Positions 13,424 to 24,921 of a stretch of DNA of 64,000 nt are shown here, one piece after another. Below the pieces are notes generated by a model. It searched no databases and was not told where the DNA came from. It saw nothing but the letters and a program-made list of their open reading frames with translations. The stretch comes from Rosa chinensis (Eukaryota; Streptophyta; Magnoliopsida; Rosales; Rosaceae): contig NC_037091.1 in assembly GCF_002994745.2 (NCBI RefSeq), positions 28,216,289-28,280,288 on the forward strand. Direction: 5' to 3'. The stretch's first letter is position 1, and every line of letters starts with the position of its first letter. Position numbers and translations under genes: made by a program.

Positions 13424-14664
13424 CTCTTTGCCATTGGTGGTCTCAAAGCCCCTGGTTTTGATGGATTTCCTGCTATTTTTTCCCAACACCATTGGTAGAT
13501 CTACTCTTGTGAAATTTTCAATGAGGTGAATGAGGCTTTCACTTTTAGCATAATTCCTCCTTGCCTTAATCACATTATTATTTCTCTTATTCCCAAGATT
13601 AATGGCCCTCAGCATATGACCAACTTTAGACAATCAGCTTATGCACCACCATCTACAAAGTTATATCCAAGATCATTATGGCTCGGATTAGACCCTTGAT
13701 GTAGCATCTTATCAGTCCTAATAAGGTTAGTTATATTCCTGGCAGAACATTTCTAATAATGTTTTGATTGCCCAAGAAATGCTCTTTAAGTTCAAAAAGT
13801 CCTGTGGATCTTTGGGATTTTTTTGCTTGGAAAGTGGACTTGTCTAAAGCTTATGATAGACTCAGCTAGAACTTTATTGAAATGGTGCTCTATGAAGCTC
13901 AATTTCCTCATTGTTTGGTTATGCTAATTATGAGTTGCATCACTTCTACTAGTATTTAGATTTGATTTAATGGTGAAATGAATACTACTTTTAAAGCTCA
14001 AAGGGGTATTAGGCAATGTGATCCTCTCTCACCTTACATTTTTGTTCTATGCAAGGAAAAACTTTCTCATCTCATTAAGCCTGTTGTTGATATTGGTAAT
14101 TGGAAGCCTGTTAGGGGCTCTCAATCTGGACCTAAAGTGAGTAAAGTCTCCCAACTTTTCTTTGCTGATGATCTCATGCTATTTGCTGAAGCCTCCTCTT
14201 ATTAAGCTTATATCTTGAAGAGTTGTCTTGATGTTTTTTGTTCCCTTTTTGGTCAAACTATTAGCTATGAGAAATGTCTCATCTATTACAGTCCAAACAC
14301 TTGTAAAAATGTCTGGAGAGCAATAGATGACCTTGGAAACTGCTATAAGCTTCTGAAATCAACAGAATTTGTGACTCTCCTCTGACAGATGACTTTGGAA
14401 AATACTTGGGAATGCCTCTAATTCATACCAGAGTGATTGCACACTTATTGCAGACTCTCAAGCTGGAAAAGCAAGGTTTTAAGAATGGCAGATAGACTCA
14501 CTTTGATGCAGTCTGTTACATCTTCCATTCCCATTTATGCAATGCAAACTACTAAACTTCCTGTAAGTCTTTGTGATAGAATTTACTAGCTGAATGGAGA
14601 TTTTATTTGGGGAGACTCAAATGACAAGTAAAAAGTCCACCTTCTTGGCTGGGAGACTGTTTGT
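13424..14664 (+). pseudogene. LINE-1-type reverse transcriptase fragment
   Basis: A broken non-LTR (plant L1) reverse transcriptase. Reading across stops and frameshifts, the order of recognisable motifs is: a start resembling the LKAPGxDGFPAxFFQ region, an LIPK-like stretch near 13590, SKAYDR at about 13846, a GIRQxDPLSPYxFVLC block at 14007-14050, and the catalytic FADD (usual form YADD or FADD) at 14161-14172, followed by the GKYLGMPL and ADRLTLMQSVTSSIP motifs of the thumb. The longest open stretch is 13978-14205 (75 codons). The RT domain is cut on the left by the family A LTR and on the right, within a LGWETVC motif, by a family C LTR. Endonuclease and 3' parts are absent. It is clearly inactive. 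Confidence 0.9.
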
Positions 14665-16420
14665 TGATAGGAGCACAATGTGTGACGATATTAATGAGTA
14701 TATGCTCCATTTTAGCCTTGTTTCTTCCTTAAATTTCGTGTTTTGAGTCATCGAGTCATTTTAAGAGTCTTGTAGAGTGTTTGGAGTGAAATAGGCAGAA
14801 AAAGTAAAATTCATGAAAAATCCTAGCTAGATCAGGATTCCTCACTGTCGACTGTTTTTGCGGTCTTTACATTTTAATTCCCTTTATTTTCTCTAAAAAA
14901 TTCTGATATTCTCCTCCTTGTTGTAGGAAACATTGCCTGGTGGAACTCTTGGAAACAGCAATGATGGAGTCATAAAATAAAGCATTAAGATATTTGACCA
15001 AGCAATGAAGAAGGGAAATAAAGGAGAAAGACTTTTTCAGTTGAGGAATAAAAGAGAAAGATGTTTCAACTGGAAAATAAATAAGAGAAAGATGTTTCAG
15101 CTTGGAAATTAAAGGAATTGCCCCATTATGAGAGGAGTTAAGGCCTTAAAGGAGATGTTTCAGTTGGAAAATTAAAGGAATTATGATGCAATCTCATCCT
15201 CCAATGATGAAGGGTATGATCGACAAAAGCCAACCAATGCTCCCCTATAAATAGGCAACGTCCAGAACAGAATTAGCATCACTTTCCAGCCAAGATCATT
15301 TCCTGGCCTATCACTTCCTGACCAAGATAATTCCTGGCCTATCACTTCCTGGCCAAAAACTTTTCCGAGACTCTGCCCAATTCACTCCTTAAACTTCCAT
15401 CACCTACAAGACCGTGATCAACATCCATCCATCAATCTAGGAAGCTCTTAGGCACTGAGTCAAGGACGCTCTACCACCATAGCAGAGACAAGTTCATCAC
15501 CTTGTTGCTAAGCCGCTGAGGAAAGCTTCAAAGTGTAACTATGACTCTACTTATATTTTTTGTTTCGGTTTTTTGTGTTTGGATTTACGAGTTGTGTAAT
15601 TGGAGACATGACATTTTCAGAATATTTTTATTAATATTTTTGAGATTTTCAGTTTATTATTGAGTTAATTTCGAGAATTCTTTTATGATGCATGTTACAA
15701 TCTTGTGCCCTTTTACGTGTTTAGGTAATTTTCAGAGTTAGGTTCATAAGTTTGCATGCTAGAATAACGGTGAGAGTTCTTGTGTGTTTACTTAATTTGC
15801 CAAGAGTAATTATTATTTGTTAAGGCGCTGAGTTAAACAAGTAGCAATTAGTTCTAAAAAGTGGTAAAAACTATGTTCAACGGTTAAACGATTCTGGAAA
15901 TTACGTGTTAAATTCTATGTGTAATGGTTAATTTGCACGTGTGAGTTGATTCGAGGGTTAGATAATACTACTAGTTAAGAGAATTACGCTGAGTGTTTTC
16001 GAAAATTAGTAGTATTAAGCTTGGAAAGGACTTTTCCGATCCAAAGCCTACATTAGAACGAATCAGATAAATGGATTGATCCGCTGAGGCTTTTCATTTG
16101 GGCTCTTATCTAGGCATTTAAGATGGGCACATTTTTGTATCATGTTGAAATGGATTTTCTGTTTTTACACTTAGTAATTTCTGAGTGGTATTGGTCTAGG
16201 TTAGGGAAGTCGATCATTGTATATAGTTTTATTTGTTTCGTTTTCATTTTAAGTAGATTAGGAACCAACTTTCAAAACCCCCCATTTTATTCTTTTATTT
16301 GTTAATTGACCTTTTTGTGTAGGTGTACCCTACAATCCCCAGACTGAACGATCCATGCTTATCCTATACTGACAACTACATTTTGCAGGGTTAAATTGTG
16401 AGGCTATTGCACCCGCATCA
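14665..16420 (+). mobile_element. Family C LTR (C1), plus orientation
   Basis: A full-length LTR of about 1756 bp, beginning TGATAGGAGCAC and ending GCATCA. A TATA box (CTATAAATAGG) is at 15245-15255, so U3 is about 580 bp and R plus U5 about 1.17 kb. It inserted into LINE sequence. It is followed by a primer-binding site and then by an inverted copy of itself, rather than by an element interior. Confidence 0.92.
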
Positions 16421-16480
16421 ATTTTTGGCGCCCTTGCCGGGGAAAGTTGCATTCCAGAATTTAACCCTGGCGCCAAAAAT
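16421..16480. other. Joined head-to-head primer-binding sites between inverted LTRs
   Basis: Reading rightwards, the plus LTR is followed by ATTTT and TGGCGCCCTTGCCGGGGA, a tRNA-Asp primer site with one mismatch at 16426-16443. Reading leftwards from 16480, the minus LTR is followed by the same ATTTT spacer and TGGCGCC, after which similarity to the primer site ends. The middle segment contains AATTTAACCC, which resembles the ACAATTTAACCC of the LTR itself, suggesting a template jump. Neither side continues into a normal interior. Confidence 0.8.
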
Positions 16481-18194
16481 TGATGCGGCTGAAATAGCCT
16501 CACAATTTAACCCTGCAAAATGTAGTTGTCAGTATAGGATAAGTAGGGATCGTTCAGTCTGGGGATTGTAGGGTACACCTACCCAAAAAGGTCAATTAAC
16601 AAATAAAAGAATAAAATGGGGAGTTTTGAAATTTGGTTCCTAATCTACCTAAAATAAAAACAAAACAAATAAACCTATATACAATGATCGACTTCCCTAA
16701 CCTAGACCAATACCACTCGGAAATTACTAAGTGTAAAAACAAAAAATCCATTTCAACATGATACAAAAATGTGCCCATCTTAAATGCCTAGATAAGAGCC
16801 CAAATGAAATGCCTCAGCGGATCAATCCATTTATCTGATTCGTTCTAATGTAGGTTTTGGATCGGAAAAGTCCTTACCAAGCCTAATACTAGTAATTTTC
16901 GAAAACACTCAGCGTAATTCTCTTAACTAGTAGTATTATCTAACCCTCGAATCAACTCACACGTGCAAATTAACCATTACACATAGAATTTAACACGTAA
17001 TTTCCAGAATCGTTTAACCATTGAACATAGTTTTTACCACTTTTTAGAACTAATTGCTACTTGTTTAACTCAGCGTCTTAGCAAATAAAAATTACTCTTG
17101 GAAAATTAAGCAAACACACAAGAACTCTCACCGTTATTCTAGCATGCAAACTTATTAACCTAACTCTGAAAATTACCTAAACACGTAAAAGGGCACAAGA
17201 TTGTAACATGCATCATAAAAGAATTCTCGAAAGTAACTGAATAATAAACTGAAAATCTCAAAAATATTAATAAAAATATTCTAAAAATTTCATGTCTCCA
17301 ATTACACAACTCGCAATTCCAAACACACAAAACCGAAACAAAAATTGTAAGTAGAGTCATAGTTACACTTTGAAGCTTTCCTCAGCGGCTTAGCAACAAT
17401 ATGATGAACTCGTCTCTGCTATGGTGGTGGAGCGTCCTTGACTCAGCGCCTTAGAGCTTTGTAGATTGATGGATGGATGGTGGTCACGGTCTTGTAGGTG
17501 ATGGAGGTTTGAGGGTAGTCTTGGAATGGTTTTTAGCCAGGAAGTGATAGGCCAAGAAATGATCTTGGCTGGGAAGTTATACAAATTCACTTCTGGACGT
17601 TGCCTATTTATAGGGGAGCATTGGTTGGCTTTTGTCGATCATACCCTTCATCATTGGATGGATGAGATTGCATCATAATTCCTTTAATTTTCTAACTGAA
17701 ACATCTCCTTTAAGGCCTTAACTCCTCTCATAATGGGGCAATTCCTTTAATTTCCAAGCTAAAACATCTTTCTCTTATTTATTTTCCAGTTGAAACATCT
17801 TTCTCTTTTATTCCCCAACTGAAAACGTCTTTCTCCTTTATTTCCCTTCTTCATTGCTTGGTCAAATAGCTTAATGCTTTATTTTATGACTCCATCATTG
17901 TTGTTTCCAAGAGTTCCACCAGGCAAGGTTTCCTACAACAAGCAGGAGAATATCAGAATTTTCTAGAGAAAATAAAGGGAATTAAAATGTAAAGACCGCA
18001 AAAACAGTCGACAGTGAGGAATCCTGATCCAGCTAGGATTTTTCATGAATTTTACTTTTTCCGCCTATTTCACTCCAAACACTCAACAAGACTCTCAAAA
18101 TGACTTAATGACCCAAAACACTAAACTAAGGGAGAAATAAGGCTAAAATGAGCCACATATTCAATAATATTGTCACACTTTTTTGCTCCTATCA
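16481..18194 (-). mobile_element. Family C LTR (C1), minus orientation
   Basis: A 1714-bp LTR in inverse orientation to 14665-16420 and very similar to it, so the pair forms a large inverted repeat with a 60-bp centre. It is followed on its right by the family C polypurine tract, so it also serves as the 3' LTR of the minus-strand interior at 18195-21159. A TATA-like box (plus strand CCTATTTATAGG) is at about 17602-17613. Confidence 0.9.
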
Positions 18195-21159
18195 ACTACC
18201 CCACACTTACCTTTTGCTAGTCCCTTAGCAAAACAAAAATACAAAACAAAATAAAGACTCAACAAAAAACAAGTAAATGACTCTACTTCCCCTAACTGTT
18301 GTCTCAGAGACTCCAAACTCATGGCTTTCACGTTAAACACTTAATCAAAATCGCATAGATAATTCCATGGTTAATAAACATGTGACATTCATATGACTAA
18401 ACAAGATATGGAGAACTTAAGTTATACAATGAATGATAGCATGTTTTGAACAAGTCCAATCCAAACTCACAGGGCATACTCTCGATTTTTCTCTCATAAT
18501 TGGCTATGCTTAAAAGCTTCACACTCAAGTATATGCAAGAGAACAAATTGTAAGGCAACAAACAGCTTGCATATTTCATCAATAAAAGCTTTTTGTGAAG
18601 AATTTTTAAAGACCTCATGAAATGACTAAGTGCACAAATGGACTTAAACCATAAGCTCGACTGCGTACCTGACTCCACTAACCAAAGGCTGCCCATCTCA
18701 AGGATCAAGTAAGCACTTAAAACAGGTTGTAATGGGGCTAAGCTAGGGTTTTCAAAATGAAGATTAAGGATATAAAAATCCTAAGGAACTAGCAGGGCAT
18801 ATATGGACCACCTTATGCATGTCACCATTTTTGTGGGTCAATTATCATTGTTTTGGTCCCAACCTTCACTCTAACGAACTTGGAAACGGACAAAGGCATA
18901 ATTTTAACTTTGAGCCTTCTACAAATTTGAAAGTCCAAAACCATACTTCAACAATTTCCCAAGAGTTTTCTTTTCAATTTGTCTTCTCTTTTGCCGTTTT
19001 TCTTTCCTTTTTTTTTTTTTTTTTCATTTTCTTTCATTCATTTTTCACGGCAATCTTCTTTCTTTTTCTTGGTTTTTCCCCACCCCACACTTGTCTTTCA
19101 TCGTCACCCCTACACACTATGTCATGCTCTACTAAGTCCCTAGCACAAGGGTAGAGATGTCCTTTACTAAGCTCATGGTAGGGTAGTGAGGGTGATGAAA
19201 TAAAGGCTTTCAACGTAGGCTCAAAGGGGTTCATTCTAAGGAGTCCCACGACGGGCACAATTGGGGACACATGCTTGTTTGGCTATGGTGGTTACCCTAA
19301 TGCCTTCTATCCTATCCAGGATCAGGGCATATTATGGCATACAAGTTTTGACAGTCACAACAGTCGAGTTCTAGTATTCTCTAGTCCATTAAAATCTATA
19401 GAACATGATCATTGGATTTTCAAAGAATGATGAGGTTTTGCAAATACAGCCATGAAATTCTGAATTTATCAATAAGCACTCGAAAAGAAAGTATTTTAGC
19501 TCAACAGCTCACTTAGGGTCAAATGAATCAGACTTAATCCTAGCATGCTTAATGAACCAAGTTACAATCCTATCTCAAATCTTCATACAAGCATCACGAT
19601 GTCGATTAACCACAGAATTCAATTAAGTCCTATTTTAATTGTGAAAACCTTCAGCCATGAATTCAGAGACATGTTCATCCTGGAAGTTAGGGGCATCCTA
19701 AGACACAAACAAACAAAAAGACTATAAAACCAATTTTTGTTTTTTGTTTTTCTAAACTAAACTAAAATAAAAGTGTAAACCCACCCCACACTTAGAATGT
19801 ACATTGTCCTCAATGTAGGCAAGAAATATGGTATATAGACCCTAAATATGGGGAGGCTATAAAAATAAAAGAAGGGTAAAATAAACAAACAAACAAAGAC
19901 ACAAGTACAATTCAACCTAAGCAAGTGAAGGGATAGAAATGTCAAACTCTCGTTGATGGCTCCTCCACAGCTTCAATTGAAATGGGTTGCCTCCCATGCA
20001 GCATTTAATATTTATAGTCCTTCAGCCTGGACTCTTCTCCTTGTTCACACGTGCTCATTCCTCAGTCAAGTGTTAGTAACATATACAAGGTCCGGATACA
20101 AATAGTATGCCTTTCTTACTTTCTTAGTTACTTTTACATTTACATACTTAGGTACTGGAACAGAGAACCTCGTTTGTGCAATGGGACTATAGAACAGCTA
20201 CCCTCGACAAAGTCATGTTTAATTTGATATACCTAAAGCATGTCACACATCATTTTTTATTTTTATTTTTATTATAAACATAGTTAATATCTCAATTGAT
20301 TCCAAGTTGTAAGTCGAGCCCAATAGAAACCACTACTATTGGTGAGATACGATATAGGGATAGTCGCCCAGACATAAGTCTCTTTCCTTTGTTTCAGAAG
20401 GTCGAATGGCCAGATTAAGAGGTAAGTAAGAGGGAGGACTCATTTTAGTGATACTACGAAGGCTACTCCCTCATTGAGGTTTAGGCCCCTATCGGCTACT
20501 CCCACATAGTGGTTTAGGCTCATTCTATAGTATCTCTGAGATCCAATTGAACCCATCACCCAACGTCCCAATCTAAGACACCATCCGTATGCGTTCCTTA
20601 CTCAGCTGGGAAATTAACTTATGTGTTAGACCGTTCTCCAAGTGCTAATAAAGGCCGCCCTCAACCTCAAGAGACCCTAGCAAGGTACTAATGAAGGGTT
20701 TAGGCCAATATTAACAAAAGGGCCATTGTCTACTCATATGATTTTACACACTTACAACAATTAAGTATTTAGCTAAATTCATAACCTAAGTATATTAATC
20801 TAAGTGAAACACATACAATTTACAACATGCTAAAAAAGAAAAAGTCATTCTACAATTTACAATATACAATTTATAACATGCTGAAAAAAAAAATTTAAGT
20901 GAAACACATTCAATTTACAATATGCCTAAAAAAAAAAAACTTCTACAAATTCTACAACAATTATAAAAGACATGCTTAATTTCGTACCACTCATAAAACT
21001 TAAACTAAATCACAATAAAAGCTTGGCCTAACCGAAATCGCAATTTGTCACCATTCCACAAGTGTAGTACAAAAATTAGTATGCATTCTATATACAACAA
21101 AATCGATGACACTTTAAGTGCAAGGGATTTTAACAATCCCCGGCAATGGCGCCAAAAAT
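18195..21159 (-). mobile_element. Family C internal region, non-coding
   Basis: Interior of a minus-strand family C element, bounded by a polypurine tract at 18195-18208 (minus strand AAGTGTGGGGTAGT) and a tRNA-Asp primer site at about 21138-21155. About 2.97 kb with no gag or pol similarity and no frame above 111 codons. Further polypurine-like boxes occur at about 19078-19091 and 19780-19794, the latter beside ATTGTCCTCAATG. The box at 19952-20010 (GATGGCTCCTCCACAGCT, then GGTTGCCTCCCATGCAGC) matches a box just after gag-pol of element E. A leader block with GGCTACTCCCACATAGTGG and GGCCGCCCTCAACCT lies at about 20440-20720. All of this marks a gag-pol-less derivative of an Athila-like element. 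Confidence 0.82.
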
Positions 21160-21299
21160 TGATGTGGCTGAAATAGCCTCACAATTTAACCCTGCGAAAT
21201 GTAGTTGTCAGTATACGATAAGCAGGGATCGTTCAGTCTGGGCATTGTAGGGGTACACCTAAACAAAAATGTCAATTAACAAATAAAAGAATAAAATGG
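21160..21299 (-). mobile_element. Family C LTR end fragment, minus orientation
   Basis: The first 140 bp of what should be the 5' LTR of the preceding interior, starting TGATGTGGCTG. It stops abruptly after AATAAAATGGG and continues as LTR sequence of the opposite strand, an internal inversion junction. Confidence 0.85.
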
Positions 21300-21634
21300 G
21301 AGGCTTTTCATTTGGGCTCTTATCTAGGCATTTAAGATGGGCACATTTTTGTAGCATGTTGAAATGAATTTTCTGTTTTTACACTTAGTAATTTCCGAGT
21401 GGTATTGGTCTAGGTTAGGGAAGTCGATCATTGTATATAGTTTTATTTGTTTTGTTTTTATTTTAAGTAGATTAGGAACCAAAATTCAAAACCCCCCATT
21501 TTATTCTTTTATTTGTTAATTGACCTTTTTGTTTAGGTGTACCCTACAATCTCCGGACTGAACAATCCCTGCTTATCCTATACTGACAACTACATTTTGG
21601 AGGGTTAAATTGTGAGGCTATTGCAGCCGCATCA
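21300..21634 (+). mobile_element. Family C LTR 3' fragment, plus orientation
   Basis: About 335 bp matching the 3' part of the plus LTR (from GAGGCTTTTCATTTGGGC at 16084 onwards) and ending GCATCA at 21634. It is joined through ATTTTTGGC to a complete tRNA-Asp sequence. Confidence 0.88.
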
Positions 21635-21643
21635 ATTTTTGGC

Positions 21644-21718
21644 GTCGTTGTAGTATAGTGGTAAGTATTCCCGCCTGTCACGTGGGTGACCTGGGTTTGA
21701 TCCCTGGCAACGGCCCCA
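21644..21718 (+). tRNA. tRNA-Asp(GTC)-like sequence with CCA, captured between inverted LTRs
   Basis: A 72-nt tRNA-Asp body plus CCA. The acceptor stem pairs GTCGTTG (21644-21650) with CAACGGC (21708-21714); the D region reads TAGTATAGTGGTAA; the anticodon loop CTGTCAC holds anticodon GTC at 21677-21679; the T loop reads TTTGATC; CCA is at 21716-21718. Compared with plant tRNA-Asp as I know it, the changes are mostly C to T at CpG positions (ACGTG for ACGCG, CTGGG for CCGGG, TTTGA for TTCGA, CCTGG for CCCGG), plus a G to C at the discriminator base. An encoded CCA is unusual for a nuclear tRNA gene. CCA is followed directly by AAAAT and the minus LTR, which is the junction expected when this tRNA primes cDNA. 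It is more likely a reverse-transcribed primer than a working gene; the damaged B box supports that. Confidence 0.85.
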
Positions 21719-21723
21719 AAAAT

Positions 21724-23406
21724 TGATGTGGCTGAAATAGCCTCACAATTTAACCCGGCAAAATGTTGTTGTCAATATAGGATAAGCAGGGATCGTTCAA
21801 TCTGGGGATTGTAGGGTACGCCTACACAAAAAGGTCAATTAACAAATAAAAGAATAAAATGGGGGGTTTTGAAATTTGGTTCCTAATCTACCTAAAATAA
21901 AAACAAAACAAATAAAACTATCTACAATGATCGACTTCCCTAACCTAGACCAATACCACTCGGAAATTACTAAGTGTAAAAACAGAAAATCCATTTCAAC
22001 ATGCTACAAAAATGTGCCCATCTTTAATGCCTAGATAAGAGCTCAAATGAAAAGCCTCAGCGGATCAATCCACTTATCTGATTCATTCTAATGTAGGCTT
22101 GGATCGGAAAAGTCCTTACCAAGCCTAATACTACCAATTTTCGAAAACACTCAGCGTAATTCTCTTAACTAGTAGTATTATCTAACCCTTGAATCAACTC
22201 ACATGTGCAAATTAACCATTACACATAGAATTTAACACGTAATTTCCAGAATCGTTAAATCATTAAAGCATGATTTTTACCACTCGTTAGAACTAATTGC
22301 TACTTGTTTAACTCAGTGTCTTAACAAATAACAATTACTCCTGGCAAATTAAGAAAACACACAGGAACTCTCACCGTTATTCTAGCATGCAAACTTATTA
22401 ACCTAACTCTAAAAATTACCTAAACATGTAAAAGGGCACAAGATTGTAACATGCATCATAAAAGAATTCTTGAAATTAACTTAATAATAAACTGAAAATC
22501 TCAAAAATATTAATAAAAATATTCTGAAAATCTCATGTCTCCAATTACACAACTCGCAAATCGAAACACACAAAACCGAAATAAAAATTGTAAGTAGAGT
22601 CATAGTTACACTTTGAAGCTTTCCTCAGCGGCTTAGCAACACGGTGATGAACTTGTCTCTGCTATGGTGGTGGAGCGTCCTTGACTCAGCGTCTTAGAGC
22701 TTTGTAGATTGATAGATGGATGGTGTCACGGTCTTGTTGGTGATGGAAGTTTTAAGGAGTGAATTGGGCAGAGTCTCGGAAAATTTTTTGGCCAGGAAGT
22801 GATAGGCAATGAAGTGATAGGCCAGGAAATGATCTTGGCTGGGAAGTGATGCAAATTCAGTTCTGGACGTTGCCTATTTAAAGGGGAGCATTAGTTGGCT
22901 TTTGTCGATCATACCCTTCATCATTGGACGGATGGGATTGCATCGTAATTACTTTAATTTTCCAACTGAAACATCTCCTTTAAGACCTTAACTCCTCTCA
23001 TAATGGGGCAATTCCTTTAATTTCCTAGCTGAAACATCTTTCTCCTTTATTCTCCAACTGAAAACGTCTTTCACTTTATTTCCCTTCTTCATTGCTTGGT
23101 CAACCTGATTTAATAGACGGCACAAAATTAAATTCTTTTAGAGAAAATATAAGAAATTAAAAAAATTTAATTTCAGAAAAATACACCCACAAATTCTCTC
23201 TTAAGGCCCACAGATTAGCATGACGGTGAGGAATTCTGATCCAGCTAGGATTCTTCATGATATTTGCGTTTTCTGCCTATTTCACGCCAAACACTCTACA
23301 AGACTCTTAAAATGACTTGATGACTCAAAACACGAAACTTAAGGGAGAAACAAGGCTAAAATGGAGCACATACTCATTAATATCGTCGCACATTGTGCTC
23401 CTATCA
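21724..23406 (-). mobile_element. Family C LTR (C1b), minus orientation
   Basis: A 1683-bp complete LTR, TGATG...CCTATCA on the plus strand, directly following the tRNA-Asp copy. Its right side joins a polypurine tract, so it reads as the 3' LTR of a second minus-strand interior. Its TATA position is altered (plus strand CCTATTTAAAGG at about 22883), unlike the intact box in the neighbouring copies. Confidence 0.9.
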
Positions 23407-23499
23407 ACTACCCCACACTTAGCTTTTGCTAGTCCCTTAGCAAAACAAAAATACAAAAGAAAACAAAGACTCAACGAAAAGCAAGTAAATGACTCTATT
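23407..23499 (-). mobile_element. Family C internal fragment left of the CACTA insertion
   Basis: Polypurine tract (plus strand ACTACCCCACACTT) and about 80 bp of interior matching 18195-18290. It ends with ATT, the 3-bp target site duplicated by the CACTA element, and continues at 28670. Confidence 0.88.
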
Positions 23500-23508
23500 C
23501 ACTACTAG

Positions 23509-23665
23509 AAAAAAGGGATTTAAGGACATCAAACAAGGACACATATTTTATGTGGAGTCCTTGAAGGTTTTTAAGGACATACAATGTTAAATTGCAAATT
23601 TTGAATGGGTGGAGAGTCTTTCAAGGACACCAGGTTTAGGGGATGCCGTGTCCTAATATTGGGCT
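23509..23665. repeat. CACTA left subterminal repeats
   Basis: Several copies of (A)AGGACA(C/T) and its complement, for example at 23522, 23535, 23572 and 23625. They are part of the CACTA element end. Confidence 0.8.
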
Positions 23666-24230
23666 CCAACTGAAAAATTAAAATATTGAAATTAGAAAAC
23701 GCGCAGCGCTGCAGCTATACTTTGCATTTTCGTTTCCCTCCCCCAATTTCACTTCCCTCCTCCCCCAATTTTCGATTTCCCTCTTCAATTGAAACCCTCC
23801 CCGAAGGCCCAAATTAATAGAGAAAGATGATTCACTCACTCTATTTCCAGTTCTTAGTTGTGATAGAAAAAAAAATGAAAGAAACTCGAGCCGAAAGCAG
23901 ATTCGATCTGATTCGACTCGGCGGAGGAGACGACGACGACTCATAACAAGGGTTCAAGTCATAGTGAGGTTACTCGGTGTGAGACATACTCTGGGTTGAC
24001 AGATTCTGGGAAGAATTTCAGTACAAGGTGAGATTACTCGATCCCAATTTTTTTTGGTGGGTTGAATGTTCTGGTGTGTTACAAAGTTTGGAGAAGCTCT
24101 GTGAGAGAATGAACTAGTATTTGATTGTCAGGAGTGAATTTTAATCCCAGCAGCAAAGAGTATACGTATGGAAAAGCGATCAGATTTCGGTCATGTAAAC
24201 GCCGAATAATTCAAAGCCTGAGAATCTGAG

Positions 24231-24600
24231 ATGGTTGAAGCTGAAGACGAAGGGCCTGGTGTAAGAGCTCTCGGATCTCTGTTGAAGCTCACCGAAGTCT
24301 TCCTCTGGTGCGTTTCTTCGCCTCTGTTTCTCTTCCACCGAATAGTTGGGTTTTATGAGGCAGTAAGGCTCTGTGATTGTTCGATTTTACTGAGTTTTTG
24401 TGTGCTTGACAGGGACAATGGCATAAGCAACGACTGGTTGTTTTCTCTGGGATAGAGTGTAAGTGTTTGCTTTCTTGAGCTCAGTTTCAATTTTTTCTTG
24501 CTGGAAGTTTGAGACATATTATTGAATGAATGCTATGAATTTTGCCTATGATTATAGAAAGCAGCTGAGGATGATGAAGACAATGGCTCAAACGCCCTTT
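24231..24600 (+). pseudogene. Captured gene fragment, unrecognised
   Basis: An ATG at 24231 opens a peptide starting MVEAEDEG and containing VRALGSLLKLTEVFLW, then a possible GT donor at about 24309 and an AG acceptor at about 24413 continuing WDNGISND and a stop. A further exon-like piece at about 24559-24605 would read KAAEDDEDNGSNALSS. The exon and intron pattern and the location inside the CACTA element suggest a captured host gene 5' end. I do not recognise the family. Confidence 0.45.
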
Positions 24601-24921
24601 CCTCAGGCTAGTGGATTCATTTTCATGCTTTCTTTGTTGTGTTTAACTATCTCTTTTAAATTTCTAGAGCTCGCTGTGTGTTTAGTAATTTCGTTTTATA
24701 ATTATGTGTCTGTAGTTGTCTTAAACATTTTAGTTGGAATTTTTGGGTTTCAGAATGTGGAATTATGTGTCTGTAGTTGTCTTATATGGAGACTATAGAT
24801 CTAGTCTCTAAACAAACAGGTTCATAGTATAATATGGATATTATCTACAATGAGATGGATTTCATATTCTCTCGTTATAAAACAATATTGCACTCCCACT
24901 CTTCGTACTCATCTCCTTCTG

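Noticed and set aside
16123..16778. 60-codon frames at 16123-16305 (+) and 16596-16778 (-) with near-identical peptides
   Set aside because: They match because they lie in the two inverted LTR copies; they are not genes.
18819..19154. 111-codon plus-strand frame with a long phenylalanine stretch
   Set aside because: It comes from a poly-T tract in a non-coding family C interior and has no domain.
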